Assembly: GCA_024036415.1 (NCBI GenBank)
Contig: JAMWET010001661.1
Location: 2,066,001 to 2,130,000 of the forward strand
Source: Prochilodus magdalenae
Taxonomy: Eukaryota > Chordata > Actinopteri > Characiformes > Prochilodontidae
DNA: 64,000 nucleotides
Direction of reading: 5' to 3'
In this document: positions 1 to 12,089 of the stretch, one piece after another
Layout: every line of letters starts with the position of its first letter
Numbering within the stretch: position 1 is the first letter of the stretch
Program-made: the position numbers and the translations under genes
Notes under the pieces: generated by a model
Told to the model about the DNA's origin: nothing
What the model saw: only the letters and a program-made list of their open reading frames with translations
Databases searched by the model: none

Positions 1-1185
1 TTTAAATGAGTTTCTCTTTCAATGCACAATACACAGGAGCAGGTTTAGCTATTACGCATGGGTTTCAAAGGAAAGACAACTCAAGTTCAGCCCATCCCAC
101 TAGACAAAACATTAATGTTTTTCTAAACAGAAATTGGAAATACTCGCAATACATTTGAAATATATGTGTGAAAACAATGTCATGTTTTAATAGCTAATCT
201 TATAATAGTTATATTATTTTAAAATAACTTTTTTTGAAGAGTAGTAACTCTTTTTAGTCATTATTCTTAAGTCAGTTTGCACCTAAAAAAGAAATATGTT
301 TTTCTTTTTCAAACTTTCATATAAAACATGGGAGCCAAAAATGTGGTTATTTTGCTCTGATCATTTGGTAATTCAGGACTAAGGCATTTCAACTTTTTTT
401 TAGAGAATCTCCATAATGAGAAGATTCTATACATAGATCACATTGACATTTAGGATCCTTTATTTCTAAGATTATATAAATAAATCTAGACCTAGAAAGT
501 TCTTCCTTGGTTCTTAAGATGGTGGTTATATAGAGAAGTTACATGAATAGATGGCCCTTATTTCTATTTCTTAAATAGCCTCTCTGATGGAAAACATGTT
601 GTGCCTGTTTTAAAAAAGGTCTACATAGCACCAAAAAGGTTCTGCTATTGTTAGTCATAGAACGGGACTTTATTGAGCCCTTTTTGCAAAGAGTGTAGGC
701 TTAGCAGAACAGTGCACGTTAATTAACATGAATATGAAAGTGTCGGATACAGCCAGAGGGCTCATTTTCATCAGTGGATCCCTGGGCAGATCCCTGGGTC
801 TATAGATCATAAAAATAATAAGAAAAAAGACAAGTACAGGCTCTTTTTTGCATATTATGGTCTGTAACAAATTGAAGAGTATTCAGCAAGGACTTCATGC
901 CAAACAGTCTTATTAACTCTTAGATCTATTTCTCCCAGTCTTGCTCTGATAATCTCCTAAAAGAGTTTCCCAAAGATCTAGCTTCTGGTTGACTGCAGAG
1001 ATAGTAGCAAATGCTCCTCAGAAATAAATAGAATTGAGTAGAATGTTTCCTGTTGGTTCTGATGGCCCTCATGGTTTCTATTAAGATTGCACTCTAAATG
1101 AGCTACGTCTGATTAATTCCATTTCTCCAAACATAATTTATTTGGACTAATTTTGAATATTGCTTTCTACCAGTAGTACTTATTC
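1..1185. other. AT-rich non-coding DNA
   Basis: No gene is visible. The sequence is AT-rich with short T and A runs. Around 600-660 there is a motif (containing AGCACCAAAAAGGTTCTGC) that resembles the tails of short non-autonomous repeats common in teleosts. I could not find its ends, so no element is called. Confidence 0.5.
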
Positions 1186-1680
1186 ATGTTTTTATGGAGT
1201 CTCTTCTATTGCATGTCTGTTTCTCTTCACAAATCTTCCTCTTCCTCTTCTTTAGGTAGTCTCTTCTTTTGCATCTCAGTTTCTTTTAGTGCTTATGTTT
1301 TTTATAGGCGTTCTACTTTTGAGTCTTGGCTCATCTTACTAGTTTTACCTCATGCTCTTAGGGAGTTCCTCTTTTTGAGTCTTGTTGACCTAATTGTTTA
1401 TTTCTCCTGCCCTGAGGGAATTTCTCCATTTAAATACTGGTTCCCTTCAGTGGCTCTGCCTCAGCTTTTTTGGTAGCGTCTTCTTTTGAGTTATGGTTTG
1501 TTTTCTATTTGGTAGCTTTCCCTTTTTGAGTCTTTGTTCCTCTCATTGGTCCTACCTTATGTTATTAGCTACTTTCTCCTTTTTACTCTTGGGGCCCTTT
1601 GTTGGTTCTTTCTCTGTGCTCTTGTGTATTTTGTCCTTTGTAGTCTTGGTCCCTCTCAGTGGCCCTTCCTCATAGTTTTG
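1186..1680. repeat. Degenerate pyrimidine-rich tandem repeat, period about 60 bp
   Basis: Phrases such as TTTTGAGTCTTGG, AGTCTCTTCTTTTGC and TCTCAGTGGCCC recur at roughly 60-bp spacing with many differences. The low stop density on the plus strand produces open frames of 60-96 codons in more than one frame. These lack domain features and look like by-products of the repeat. It appears to be an old, decayed minisatellite. Confidence 0.45.
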
Positions 1681-1689
1681 GGAAGATTT

Positions 1690-4600
1690 GAAAAAAGTAT
1701 ATTGTAAAAAGCATCCTTCTTTATCTTCACCATTCCTGCAACATCCCACACGTTTTCTACTAACAGTATTTTCAACAGCTCCTGCTTGCCTGTCATAATG
1801 TCATCAGAACAAAGGGATTTGTGCTAGGAGGTAAAGCCCCCTGCTGTCTGACCTGTGCACTGCGGTCATGTCTTGAAATCTCCACTGCGTCAGTAATCCT
1901 GCAGATTTAACCTCGCGATTCGCTTGTGGAGTGATACCCCTGTACTTTCTTCCTCTTCAGACACTTGCAGTTAAGTCCCTCCAAACCACCTCACTCAATC
2001 AAATCTCCTGCCCTTTTGTCCCCCCAGGGGGTTTGTCATAGCTTTTAACCCCGCTGCCTCCTCCGCTGAGAGAGTAGTCCAAATTGAATCAGCTAGGTCT
2101 GGACGAGCTCGGGAGCTTTTAGCAGAGAGATTGGGTGTCCAAGGACAAGTCTGAGGGAAATCTGTGTAAATCCATTGTTTGCCATTGGGGGTGCTATTGC
2201 ACCATCAAACCTTCGAGCACTGGCTTTGCATCTGAAATGCTAGTATGTAGTAGATTAGCTCATAATTTATCTAGTTGTCCTTTATAGATGATCAGATCCT
2301 CAAACTATTAAAACCATAGGTTCGTGAAAGATTTGAACAATTTCCTTCCCCTTGCATCAAATGTGGTCTATCAACCAAGACCTGTTTACTGTAAATTTTG
2401 TATCACAGCTTATACCCCACCAATTAGCATCAATGCCTTGCATGAAAAAAACTTGAAATCACGTTAGGTTAGATAATCTGTCACAAACATCCTTATGTGG
2501 TTTTCAGATGCACAAATTCAATCTTAAAGCCTGAATTTCATCCATACCTTTATATAACTGCATATACGCTACATATGCTACATTTGGTTAAGCTTATTCC
2601 TTTATCTTACAATAGGGTAAAGCAACTTTCAAGATTATATTAAAATATATTTAACATGCAATTTAATGAGAAGCATTTGCAAAGCATCTTCTAAATCCAG
2701 CCTCACACATAATCAGCATTAAAGATTCCACTTAAAGACTCCAGCATGCCTTACACATATTAATAAGTGTATTGCACCCGGTTGCATTTAGATGTATTAA
2801 ATTTGCATGACAGCATGATTTTATATTCCAATTATTCATCACTTTTACACTGATTTGATATTATTGAGAAATACATGCATAATACTGCAACACATTGCCC
2901 TCTGCCTCTTTTGTACTGTATTTTTTTTGACACACTCTGGTCCTCTCTGCTGTCCTCTCTGGCTGTTCTATTTTGTCTTGGAGAATGGACATGTTTTTTC
3001 TGACCCTGCTGCTCTTTACATGGCTTATTCATGAGCTGCCATGATGCTGCTGGTTAGCCATGTGAATTTAGAGCTCTGCCTTTACGTCCATGTTTATTAA
3101 TCAGCACCACAGTAGCCATCAAATCACTTATGTCCACCCTGGGCACGGCCCGGAGTGGCTCTAATGGGGTCCTGCCTTTCCTCAGGGACATGATGGCTCC
3201 ACACTGGGCCTTCAAAGGCACCTTGGGGGCTCTTAATGAGCTCCATAGCACCCCCCTTTGGGCTGTAATTGTCATATCTGACTGTGCTGTGCCTCGGGTC
3301 GGCTACAGGCCATCACACTGGAGCTCAACTTCAGAGGAGATAGAGGAGGGACAGCATGATGACCTCCAGGAACTTTGCCGAGAAAATACAGACACTGCCC
3401 CACAATGAGAGCTTGGAGAACTTTGAGAATGTCTTCAAAATTTCTTTTTAATTAAGCCTGGGGCTTTTAATGCAAATGTGCCATTGACAGTGATGGATTC
3501 ATTGTGGTAGAAAGCTAGAGGAAAAATTATTAAGCCCTCTAACAGCCCTGGGAAGCAGCTACCATGTAAGGGTAGAAGAAAGATAACAGCTTTCAGGTTT
3601 GCATTACTGAGTACTGCTCCCTCAATACAACTGCCAAGCTGGATTCATACCTGCTGTTGCATATCAATGGTGGGTGCCAATCTGCCAAGAGATTCAGCTC
3701 CTTAAACCTGGCCAGAAGGTAGTGGCTGATCCCACTTGTTCTGGAAGCTGAAGAGAAGAAGGCATTTAGCCTAGAAATGAGGCTGTAGGAGTTTCTAGTA
3801 ATACCATTTGGACTAATCAAGCAACAGCTTGATGATCTGCACAGAAACCACTGTATTATGCATCTGCAAGTCCATGGCCCAATTGGAAAACCTTCTCTTC
3901 GGGCTAGATATGCCTACATGAGATAACATGGTGCAAAATATGCTTTAATGGGGTCACAATATGAAAATAATAACAGCTTTTTTTTTAAAGCTGCAAACAG
4001 TAGAATATAATGAAAAGTAAATTATATAATTGCATAGAAATAAAAAGTAAAAGAGCATTAAATTAATATAATAATCAATAAAAGACTATAGAAATGACAT
4101 AGAAATGAACATAAAACAAACATTGTTCAAAATAAATACAAATGGTACAATATAAAAATGGATACTCTAACATAGTGTAATGCTGTCTTAACTACTGTTA
4201 ACAAACTATTAGATAATTCTGAAGTTGTTAATTATAGGGGACTGTTATAACAAAGTGTGACCAAGGAAAGAAATATGTGTTTGAGATGCCTCCCCTAAAG
4301 TATGATGTAGCATCACTCTCTATTCCCTCTCTCTCTGCTGGCCAGGGAACAGGTGGTCCTTGAGAGAGCAGCCCTGAGTAGCTCACGAAACAAAACAGAA
4401 CATGAGAGGAACTAAACACAACAGGAGTTCCTGTTTCACTGTGAAAAGCAGCTCAGCCAACCATCTGCATCCTCACAGCTTTAAAACAAAGAGATGTTCT
4501 TGTGTTCTTAATGAGACTCATTCAGCAGAGTTCTGCACACTGTGGGGAATCAGAGGAGCAACACTCACACAAGTTTCATTCAGACATCTCCAAACTGTTT

Positions 4601-4840
4601 ATTTCAGAGTTCTGAGATCCTCGCTGTCTTTCTAAACTGTGGAAAACAGTAGAGCAGTAGATCATTTCTTCAGATGTAGGGGTGTCCTTTAGATTGTGGC
4701 CATTGAACTTGCTCTCAGTTTCTTTCTTTCTTTGCTCTTTCACTCTTTCCTCTCTGTCAGTCAGCTTCTCCACCTTTCTCTGTATGTTTACAATTTGCAC
4801 TTTTCACACGAACGTGAGCTTACAAACTGAAAATAACAGC
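1690..4840. other. Unique non-coding DNA with one GC-richer island
   Basis: No supported gene. The block at about 3030-3430 is richer in GC than its flanks and non-repetitive. It is open in both directions over about 70-90 codons but shows no recognisable protein. It is a candidate conserved non-coding element only. The rest is AT-rich single-copy-looking sequence. Confidence 0.4.
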
Positions 4841-4846
4841 CGAGCA

Positions 4847-4864
4847 TATATATATATATATATA
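4847..4864. repeat. (TA)n microsatellite
   Basis: A short TA dinucleotide run. Confidence 0.85.
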
Positions 4865-5655
4865 GCACTATTCTATCAGCATAATGAAATATTATGAGAC
4901 TTGCTCTCATATTTTCACAACATGGTCTTGTGTTCAGTTTATAATTAATGACTATTTATCATCAAATTCAAAGAACATGGTAAGAGCTCTCATTAAAGAG
5001 TGTATTTAATACTGTGCAATCAAATTAATATTGTAGTTTCCTGCTACTTGCTTGTTTGCCCATGGATGAGAGGAGCCGGATGGTAGCACCAGATGCAAGA
5101 CATGTCTGGTTCCTGGCCATGTCAGTTGGCACTTCACACTGTTTCTTACAATACACCTACCTATAGTAGTGAGCTAGCACACCTCACCCAGTGGAGGAAT
5201 GATCAATGAGTTAACACACTAAAACCATGCAATTACCTTCAGACTTGAAGAAAGAAAAAAAAAAAACGCTTTACTCTTTTAAATCCTTGTAAACAACATC
5301 AAACAATAAAACAATCCGAGGTTTCCCTCTGTGAAATAAAAACAAATACAGGACAATTCTGAATCTCTGGCAGTTAGACAGAAGGTAAGGTGTTACAAGA
5401 CCTTGGTCCTCAAAGCTTAACATTTCCTGACACTTTGTCCTGGTGTACTAGACAACAGTATATGACGACCTGCCCTGTTCTATGTTAACTGGATGTGGGA
5501 GCTTCAGTGATAACCTGGCCCAGAGTTTAATACATTGTGCCCCAAGTCTGCTGTGTTGTTTGGAGCTGCTGTGTTCAGGGGAAATCTCTACAGCACTTTC
5601 TATTTTTTTCAATTTGGTAAACCTCAGCAAAGGCCAGACAATTTTGTTATATTTT
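4865..5655. other. Non-coding DNA, no gene seen
   Basis: AT-rich sequence with a 12-A run near 5256-5268. No coding or mobile-element signal was recognised. Confidence 0.45.
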
Positions 5656-5659
5656 TATT

Positions 5660-5674
5660 ATCTCTCTCTCTTGT

Positions 5675-5738
<64 letters not shown>

Positions 5739-5756
5739 CCTCCCTCCTCCCTCCTC
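5660..5756. repeat. (TC)n microsatellite with CCCT tail
   Basis: A nearly pure CT run about 75 bp long passes into CCCT/CCTC repeats. It creates artificial Leu-Ser and Arg-Glu open frames on the two strands, which should not be read as genes. Confidence 0.95.
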
Positions 5757-5759
5757 TGC

Positions 5760-6700
5760 AAAATGGCTAAATGCAGTAAAGGAGATTGTATTGGGTAGTA
5801 ATTTAAAGTCGGTGACACAGAGCTTACAGGGCAGAGCCGTATCGCACCGAAGCAACACATTACACCCTCTATTACTTAATAAAGTGCTTCTGCAATCCCT
5901 GCTCTCCTTCTTCATCCCCTGCTCCTCTTCTCCGTCCCAGCGGGATGCCAGTGGACAAGGATAATCCCAGGAAAAGTCTGTATTAGCTTCCAGAACCCTC
6001 TACCAGCTGGGCTGTGAGCTAGCTGCCTCTGTTCATGTCCACACTGTGCTTTAGAAATGTGTTTATCATTAAAGTGATATTTCCTAACCAGACTGCCTTT
6101 TCCTCCTTCGCTTAAATGCACATTTGATGCCTGAAGTTTCATGTTTTTTAAATGTATTTTCCCGCAAAGTTACTTGCTAATGCTACTAGCATTATGGAAG
6201 GAATGGAAGCTAATGTTACTCCAATTAGCATGTGTAAATTATCTCATAACTGTGTGTAGGTGTATTGTGGTCTCTAACAGACTTGACTGTGAGGTTTATG
6301 ACACCCTGTTATCTACAGTACAAGCATGGATAAATTCAGTCTTCAGCATGTCTACTCCTGTTTTATGAATACAGTTTACATGGTTACCACTAATATATCC
6401 TACTTCATTCCCTTAAGTACATGGACAGCCTTCACTGTCACACTTGAACAGTGATGTCGACATTCTTAGTTATATTCCAGTCCATTTTATTCCCTGTTCC
6501 TTATCTTTATCAGAAGGAGCTTTTATTATGATGCACTTTAATGCTAAGATTAGAATCGGGGCTCACAGCTCTGTGTTGATTATATATCTTCCAGAGGAAG
6601 CTTTTATTACTCAAATGTTGCTCTTTGATAGCTCCAGGAGACTTAATGGTGATTCTCCTAAAACTCCACATAGGACCAAAAGAAGACATGATATTACTCA
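5760..6700. other. Non-coding DNA, no gene seen
   Basis: Mixed-composition sequence without a recognised gene or transposon. Open frames are short and overlap on both strands. Confidence 0.4.
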
Positions 6701-6702
6701 TG

Positions 6703-7200
6703 AGATAAAGCAGAGATAAAGAACAAATAAATGAGAGATATAAAAGGGATAAAAGAGGGATAAAGGAGATATACAAAAGATAAAAGAGAGACACAAGCAA
6801 TAAACATAAGATAAACAAGATATACAAGAGATAAAAAAAGAGATAACCTCCTGAGACCCCTGCATCCTCATATGAGGACATTACACTTCTGCTTCTCTGC
6901 ACCATGATACTTTTTAAAACGTTGACCCTTTGGCCTCATATTTTTACCAAAACAACTTCCTGTACAAAGACCATGTTTAGATTTTATACTTGTTAGGTCC
7001 TACTAATCACAAATAGCTAGGAGAAATTAAAATTACACACCAAGCAAGTCTCAGGAGGTTAAAGGAGATAAACAAGAGATAAAGGAGAGATGAGATACAT
7101 GAGACACTATAAAAAAGAGGACAGATAAAAAAGAGATAAAGTGGACATAATGAGGTACAGAGAGATACAGAGGAGATAAAGGAGACATTTCTTCTGTAAG
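6703..7200. repeat. Left arm of inverted minisatellite (GAGATAAA-type)
   Basis: Purine-rich short tandem units built on GAGATAAA, AAGAGATAAA and GGGATAAA. The array is interrupted at 6847-7058 by a MITE. Beyond 7205 the sequence switches to the complementary motif TTTATCTC, so the two arms form a long imperfect inverted repeat. At the junction, GGAGATAAA (7172-7180) plus GGAGAC (7181-7186) pairs with GTCTCC (7200-7205) plus TTTATCTCC (7211-7219). Confidence 0.8.
6847..7058. mobile_element. piggyBac-like MITE, complete copy
   Basis: A 212-bp non-autonomous element with perfect 11-bp terminal inverted repeats (CCTCCTGAGAC and GTCTCAGGAGG). It is flanked by ATAA on the left and TTAA on the right. 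TTAA duplication with CC-starting ends is the known habit of piggyBac-superfamily elements, so the left flank is probably a mutated TTAA. The interior carries the palindrome TCCTCATATGAGGA. No coding capacity. A second, right-truncated copy lies at 22245. The superfamily is inferred from target site and ends only. Confidence 0.65.
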
Positions 7201-7204
7201 TCTC

Positions 7205-7440
7205 CAATATTTTATCTCCTCTTATCTCTCTCTGTTTTCTCTCACGTCTCTCCTTTATCTCTTCAAAGTCTTATCTCTCCTTTGTCACTTGTATCTCTTC
7301 TTGTAGTCTTTGATCTCTCCTGTATCTCACCTCTCCTTTATCTTATCTTTATCTCTCCTTGGTCTCTCCCATATTTCTTCTTTGTGTCTTTCATAGCTCC
7401 TGATCTAATCTTTCCTTTTCCTCTCCTTTATCTCTACATA
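7205..7440. repeat. Right arm of inverted minisatellite (TTTATCTC-type), part 1
   Basis: Pyrimidine-rich tandem units (TTTATCTCTC, TCTCTCCTTTATCTC) complementary to the array at 6703-7200. It is interrupted at 7440-7682 by a LINE 3' tail and resumes after it. Confidence 0.8.
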
Positions 7441-7512
7441 ATCACTCTACATTTATACTTGCACATATAGACTGACCTACTGTTCCTCCATCCATATTGT
7501 ATATCTGTAGTG

Positions 7513-7582
<70 letters not shown>

Positions 7583-7682
7583 ATTATTCTATGCCCTGGA
7601 TCTCTCATCTACCTCTACCCCCCCAAGTTTTTCACTCACCTTCACACCTGTGAAAATGTGACGTGACAATAAAAGTGATTTG
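7440..7682 (+). mobile_element. LINE 3' tail (CR1/L2-type), plus orientation
   Basis: This matches, on the opposite strand, the 3' untranslated end of the LINE at 50330-51625. Shared stretches include CACATATAGACTGACCTACT and AAATGTGACGTGACAATAAA. It holds only 3' UTR and tail, as expected from severe 5' truncation during target-primed reverse transcription. The TATATA/TGTG microsatellite at 7512-7580 lies where the intact copy has a shorter TATA-rich stretch, so it probably grew inside the inserted tail. Confidence 0.75.
7512..7580. repeat. (TA)n(TG)n microsatellite
   Basis: A compound TA then TG dinucleotide run embedded in the LINE tail. Confidence 0.95.
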
Positions 7683-7885
7683 GTTTGATTTTTTTATCGC
7701 TCCCGTATCCCCTTCATCTTTCCTTTATCTCTCTCTTATCTCTTCCAAATATAATTTCTCCTTTATCTCTTCTTGGTCTCACCCATATCTAATCTCTTCT
7801 TTGTCTGTCTTGTATCTTTTCTTTATCTTTCCTTTTCCTTTATCTCTCCCATATCTGATCTCTGCTTTATCTGAGAGGAGCAAAT
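7683..7885. repeat. Right arm of inverted minisatellite, part 2
   Basis: Continuation of the TTTATCTC-type array after the LINE tail insertion. It ends near TTTATCTGAGAGG. Confidence 0.75.
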
Positions 7886-7889
7886 GTGA

Positions 7890-8584
7890 ACACACCACAG
7901 AATTGCTGATCTCACATGTAACTGCTTAGTCTCTCTAACTGTTGACAGCACATGGTGGCGGGTAATGGGTAATTAACGGCACTCCTACCTAAAGCAGAAG
8001 AGGCTCTGAGGCGAACGTTTGAAGAATAAGAAAAAAGGCTGCAGGAATCAGCACCTTGGGGTTCCTCCTGTATTATAAGAGCACCAATTTTATTTTGTAA
8101 TATTTTCATTGACTTTGGAGCTGTCAGAAATCTAGAGGATCCCCCTTAGGCCCCCTTGTAGCTAAGCCTCTGCACCAAGCATGTGCTGGTTGATCAGCTG
8201 CATTCTATGTAGGTGTTGTGGGGGGTGGGGTCCGATTATTTGCAGAGCTTTCTCTTTAAAGAATACGTTAGCAGGTAGCAGAGTTTGTTTTCTGAAGGGA
8301 AGGTAAAGGGCTTCCATCAAGCTGAGTTCAGAAATAGTTTGATGAATCCTGCTGAAAACACTCATATCACATCATGTCACATTTTCTATTTACTTTCTGA
8401 CAAGAACAGTGGAAGCCTGAGGGATTTTATAAGACTGAAGCTTTATTGAATATCCAGCAGGGCTGAGTGATGGATGGAGCGTTTCATTAGGCGCGCTGCA
8501 TCATGCCACCACTAGGAGACACTGTTGGAGCTCTGGGCGGGGATTGGTATTTTTGTTTACATGCAAGAACAATTTTGCAAAAAC

Positions 8585-8637
<53 letters not shown>

Positions 8638-9730
8638 CACCCGAGTATGTGTGTGTTATCCCCAGGTTGTTGGGTTCTCAGATAAGGGCTCTTTGGCTGA
8701 TTGGAGCGAACCGTTACATGCAATGCAAGCAGTACTTGCAGCCTCTTAATATTCTGAATGATCCTCCGAGCCTCCATCTGAAATAGATCAAATAATGAAA
8801 ATTGAGAGCGAGGGGGAGAAATCCACAACGCACTTTGCATAACTTCTGATATGAAATGAAAATTACGGCTGCGAAAGCAAAGCTCCCTCTCATGCTGCAA
8901 CCCCTTGTAGTTCTTAACCGATTTTGGTGGTGAATTTATTTGGTTTATCAGCGTGACGGGTGGTGAGAAATGACTCCGCGACGTGTTTGTGTCTGAGCAG
9001 GTCCGACTCTGTTATCACAATCTCACTGATCTAAAATATGATGTCTATCTGAACCTGAACAGTGCAAAGGTTTTCTTGTGTCTATACTGCTGAGCTTCAG
9101 AGACAGCAGTGGCCGGAGAGTAGCAGACTGTGTATTATTTTAAATGGCCCGTATCAGGAAAACGGAATGTTCCTTACTTTTGATGTATGTGCAAGGTTCA
9201 GTTGCTGTAGGGAGGTTTTCTTGATGTCACAATATTTTTTATTTTTGCATACACCAGCTTTTTTTGCATATACCTGCTTATCAGGCCTACAGCAGTTTAG
9301 CACTCATACTGATGTACAGATATAAGAATATTTCAGTCTAGACTCTCATATAAAGATCTATGAACTCTATTCATAGAGTTAAATGTTAATATTAAATGTA
9401 TATTTAATATATAACAATACCTTACACAGTGTAGATGTAGGTATTGTAGTCAGTATTTCTGTTTACATAAAAAAATCATGTAAACTAAATACCTAAACAG
9501 TATACTGTAACCATAGCCAGGTTTTGTAATGTGACTTGATCTAAGGCCTCCACTACTTTTCCAATGAATGGCCAAATTGCAGCCAACATATAAACACTAA
9601 ATAAATCTTTTTTTTCTCAGCAGTGGTCAAATTTTCTGTTTCTGGATGCAGAACATGCGAGTTGTGATTTCAGGATGGCAGCTGCTAATGATGATTAATG
9701 ACTGTTCTGAACTATCTAATAATTTGTGTG
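7890..9730. other. Non-coding DNA with a possible conserved island
   Basis: No gene recognised. About 8790-9030 is GC-richer and non-repetitive and could be a conserved non-coding element. A (GA)n tract sits at 8590-8635. Confidence 0.35.
8590..8635. repeat. (GA)n microsatellite
   Basis: A pure GA run of about 45 bp. It generates spurious Arg-Glu repeats in three overlapping plus-strand open frames. Confidence 0.95.
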
Positions 9731-10003
9731 CAGGTAACAGGGGTGCGAACAAGTCACTACATTGCAAGTAATAAGTAACTCTCAAGTTAAGTCCCAAATT
9801 AATCCTAAGTCAGTACAAACAATCCTGAATCAGTTCCCAAGCCAAGATCTGCAGATCTCAAGACAAGTCTTAAACCTCCAGTCCAGGCCAAGTAACCAAC
9901 AAATCGTTATTATATTAAATTGACATTAATCATAAATCGTTAAAATCTGTATTATAAAAACAAAAAAAATGAAACTACATGGGAAGTGAGATCAGTATTG
10001 TTC

Positions 10004-10408
10004 TGTCATGTCCTGTCTTGTCTTGCCCCTGTTTGTCTCAGTTATCCCTGTATTTTGTTTCTGTCTCTTTTTCTCTTGTCTCTTCCATGTGCCTTTTGTT
10101 GTCCAGTTCCATGTGCTTCTGTTTGTTTTGGTTATTGCTCCTTCTATCTCCGCCCTCTTGTCAGGCCCCTCACCTGTCCTTAGTTTGTAGCTCCGCCCCT
10201 TTCCCAGGCGCTCATTGTTAGCCCTTGTTTATTTATACTCCCTGTTGTTCTCTTTGTTCTTGCTTGTTGTTTTGTCTCCATGTCAGTTGTTTTTGTAATC
10301 CTGTTCCCAGTCATTTCTTAGTTTACTAGTGCCTTTGGTTTTGTTGTAATTTGATCCTATCAATGCCTTGCACTTGCATCCTGCCTTTTTGTCTTGTCCC
10401 TTGTGACA
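10004..10408. mobile_element. Solo LTR, 405 bp, with 5-bp target duplication
   Basis: The element starts TGTCATGTCC and ends CTTGTGACA, so its termini are the inverted pair TGTCA/TGACA. It is flanked on both sides by TGTTC (9999-10003 and 10409-10413), a 5-bp target duplication of the kind made by Gypsy-type integrases. A TATA-like TTTATTTATACTCCC lies at about 10227-10242. No internal region is present, so this is a solo LTR left by recombination between two LTRs. It lies inside the hAT element and is therefore younger. A related partial copy starts at 55230. Confidence 0.75.
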
Positions 10409-10489
10409 TGTTCTTAACAGTAACAAGAGTAGTCCACACCATTTACTTATGAAGATTCTCTCTATGAAGATTCAAAAGATTCAGCTACG

Positions 10490-11760
10490 AATCATTACAT
10501 TTGCAAAATATCAAATTGGCCAACAGTTCGTCATTTCTTTTGTGCACAATGGGGCCGCAGTAAGATGCCATCATGACTGAATACATGCCCCACTGGAGCA
10601 CCGGCGGCAGGTGCTGCTAATACCCTTACAGCCACTCGAAATACCTAAGGTAGAGACCTCATGTTCATTGCCCAGAATAAGAGGGCATTCTGTCCTTCGG
10701 AAATGTCAAAGTAGTGACTTAGCTGCAATGCTGGACTGGCCCCAATATCTTTCTTCTGTCTCGTACGGCATGCTGCAGATAACCCTTCTTCCTCTTTCAA
10801 AACAGCACTGTCTTCTAGTTTAGCAACATGACTTACATGTTTAACTCTCTGCAGCACCTCCAAGGATAAGCTACAACATGGAAAGGCACAGCCAAAGCAA
10901 ACAAGCTGGTATTACTATTAATGTAAAAAATATTAAAAATAAAACGCAATGCTTTAAACTCCAACTCAGCAAACTGTTCATTGTGATCAAGACTGGCTAA
11001 TACAGGAAGAAATCTCTTTTAAAAGGCCTGACGACTTCTAACAAGCCCCATAAGAAAACAAATTTGGGGCTTCATTTTCTTCAAGTAGTGATTTAGAAAC
11101 AGATGAAACGATAAAACTGACAAGCGTCTCCACCCTCAGTCAAATCTGCTGCTTCTCCCAATGGTTTTACGATCTGCAACGACTCCTTTAACTGATTTTG
11201 TTCCCATATTGTGAACAACTGCTTTTGTCCAGCCTCTTCTAGAACACAACCAAGGTTCAGATGATCCCACTGAAGATCTTGTGTTGAATTTCATCTTGTG
11301 TTAACAGCAGCAGGGATGCGTCTTTGCCCATATTCAGCTTCAAACACATCTTTAAAAGATATGCCTGTGCACAACAGTAAGATGACTTTTGATAGCTTTG
11401 AGATTTTATCTCTTTCAAGCCATAGCCTACCACTGGCTAAAGCGTGGAAGCATAACACTGCCAGCACTGTTGTTTAGCCATTGAAGCGTCTACTGTTTGC
11501 TGGTTTTCCAAACTTAGGTCATTAAACACTTCAGGGCCATCAGAGTAATCTTCACTGTGTACTTCGTCTTGCTGTTCTTTGGGCATGTTTGCAGCATTGT
11601 CACTAATTGTATAGTCAAATGAATCTTTAGTGTTAAATGTTTCTCTGCGATGGGGACCTCCACTTATGAGGTTAAGCGTTCAGTGACATACTGGGCTGTA
11701 TTTACTGTCAATCACTGACAGAAAGTGTCAGAAGCTTTTATTTTGCACAATTGACAGGGG
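10490..11760 (-). pseudogene. Remnant hAT transposase (dimerisation-domain end preserved)
   Basis: On the minus strand, about 10690 down to 10490 encodes residues resembling the hAT C-terminal dimerisation region: a FW motif, then a frame containing RVAVRVLAAPAAGAPVGHVF followed by SHDG and LLRPH. This matches the family pattern of an A-P-x-S-A-x-V-E-R-x-F-S type stretch, with substitutions. A second block, about 11220 to 11100, reads like the linker with LGEAADLTEG. Stops and frameshifts separate the blocks and the RNase-H-like catalytic core is not recognisable. The protein would have cut and rejoined DNA at hAT ends; this copy cannot. Confidence 0.6.
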
Positions 11761-12089
11761 CATGTTGCAATTAATAACCAAGTCACATATTATTGAATTT
11801 CTGATTGCTTTCTGCTGTGGATGATTCATGATGTAGACCCATGATTCATGGATCTCCAAGAACTGTGAAATTTTTAGGGTGTTTGTTTTTTTTCGGTTTT
11901 CTTCATATTAATGTACAGAACTACAGAAATAAATGTGCAACATATTCAAGTATCAATGGATTGGGTTTAAAGTTTCATTACTTCCTGAATGATTTACTGT
12001 GAGACTGCAGCATACAAAGTAAAGAAATGACTGGAATCTATAGCAAATATGTATTAAACCCTGTATGGTGAAGTAAATGTTAAATAAAA

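Noticed and set aside
600..660. Short repeat with AGCACCAAAAAGGTTCTGC, similar text near 31260-31310
   Set aside because: It resembles a common teleost short repeat, but no terminal inverted repeats or target duplication could be defined.
4576..4800. 74-codon minus-strand frame resembling a cytoplasmic tail of an immune-type receptor (YCSTVF)
   Set aside because: The tyrosine context does not fit an ITIM, no adjoining Ig or transmembrane exon is seen, and the charged stretch is low complexity.
5482..5964. 160-codon open frame across the TC microsatellite
   Set aside because: The frame exists because the CT repeat encodes Leu-Ser in every frame. Flanking parts lack any domain.
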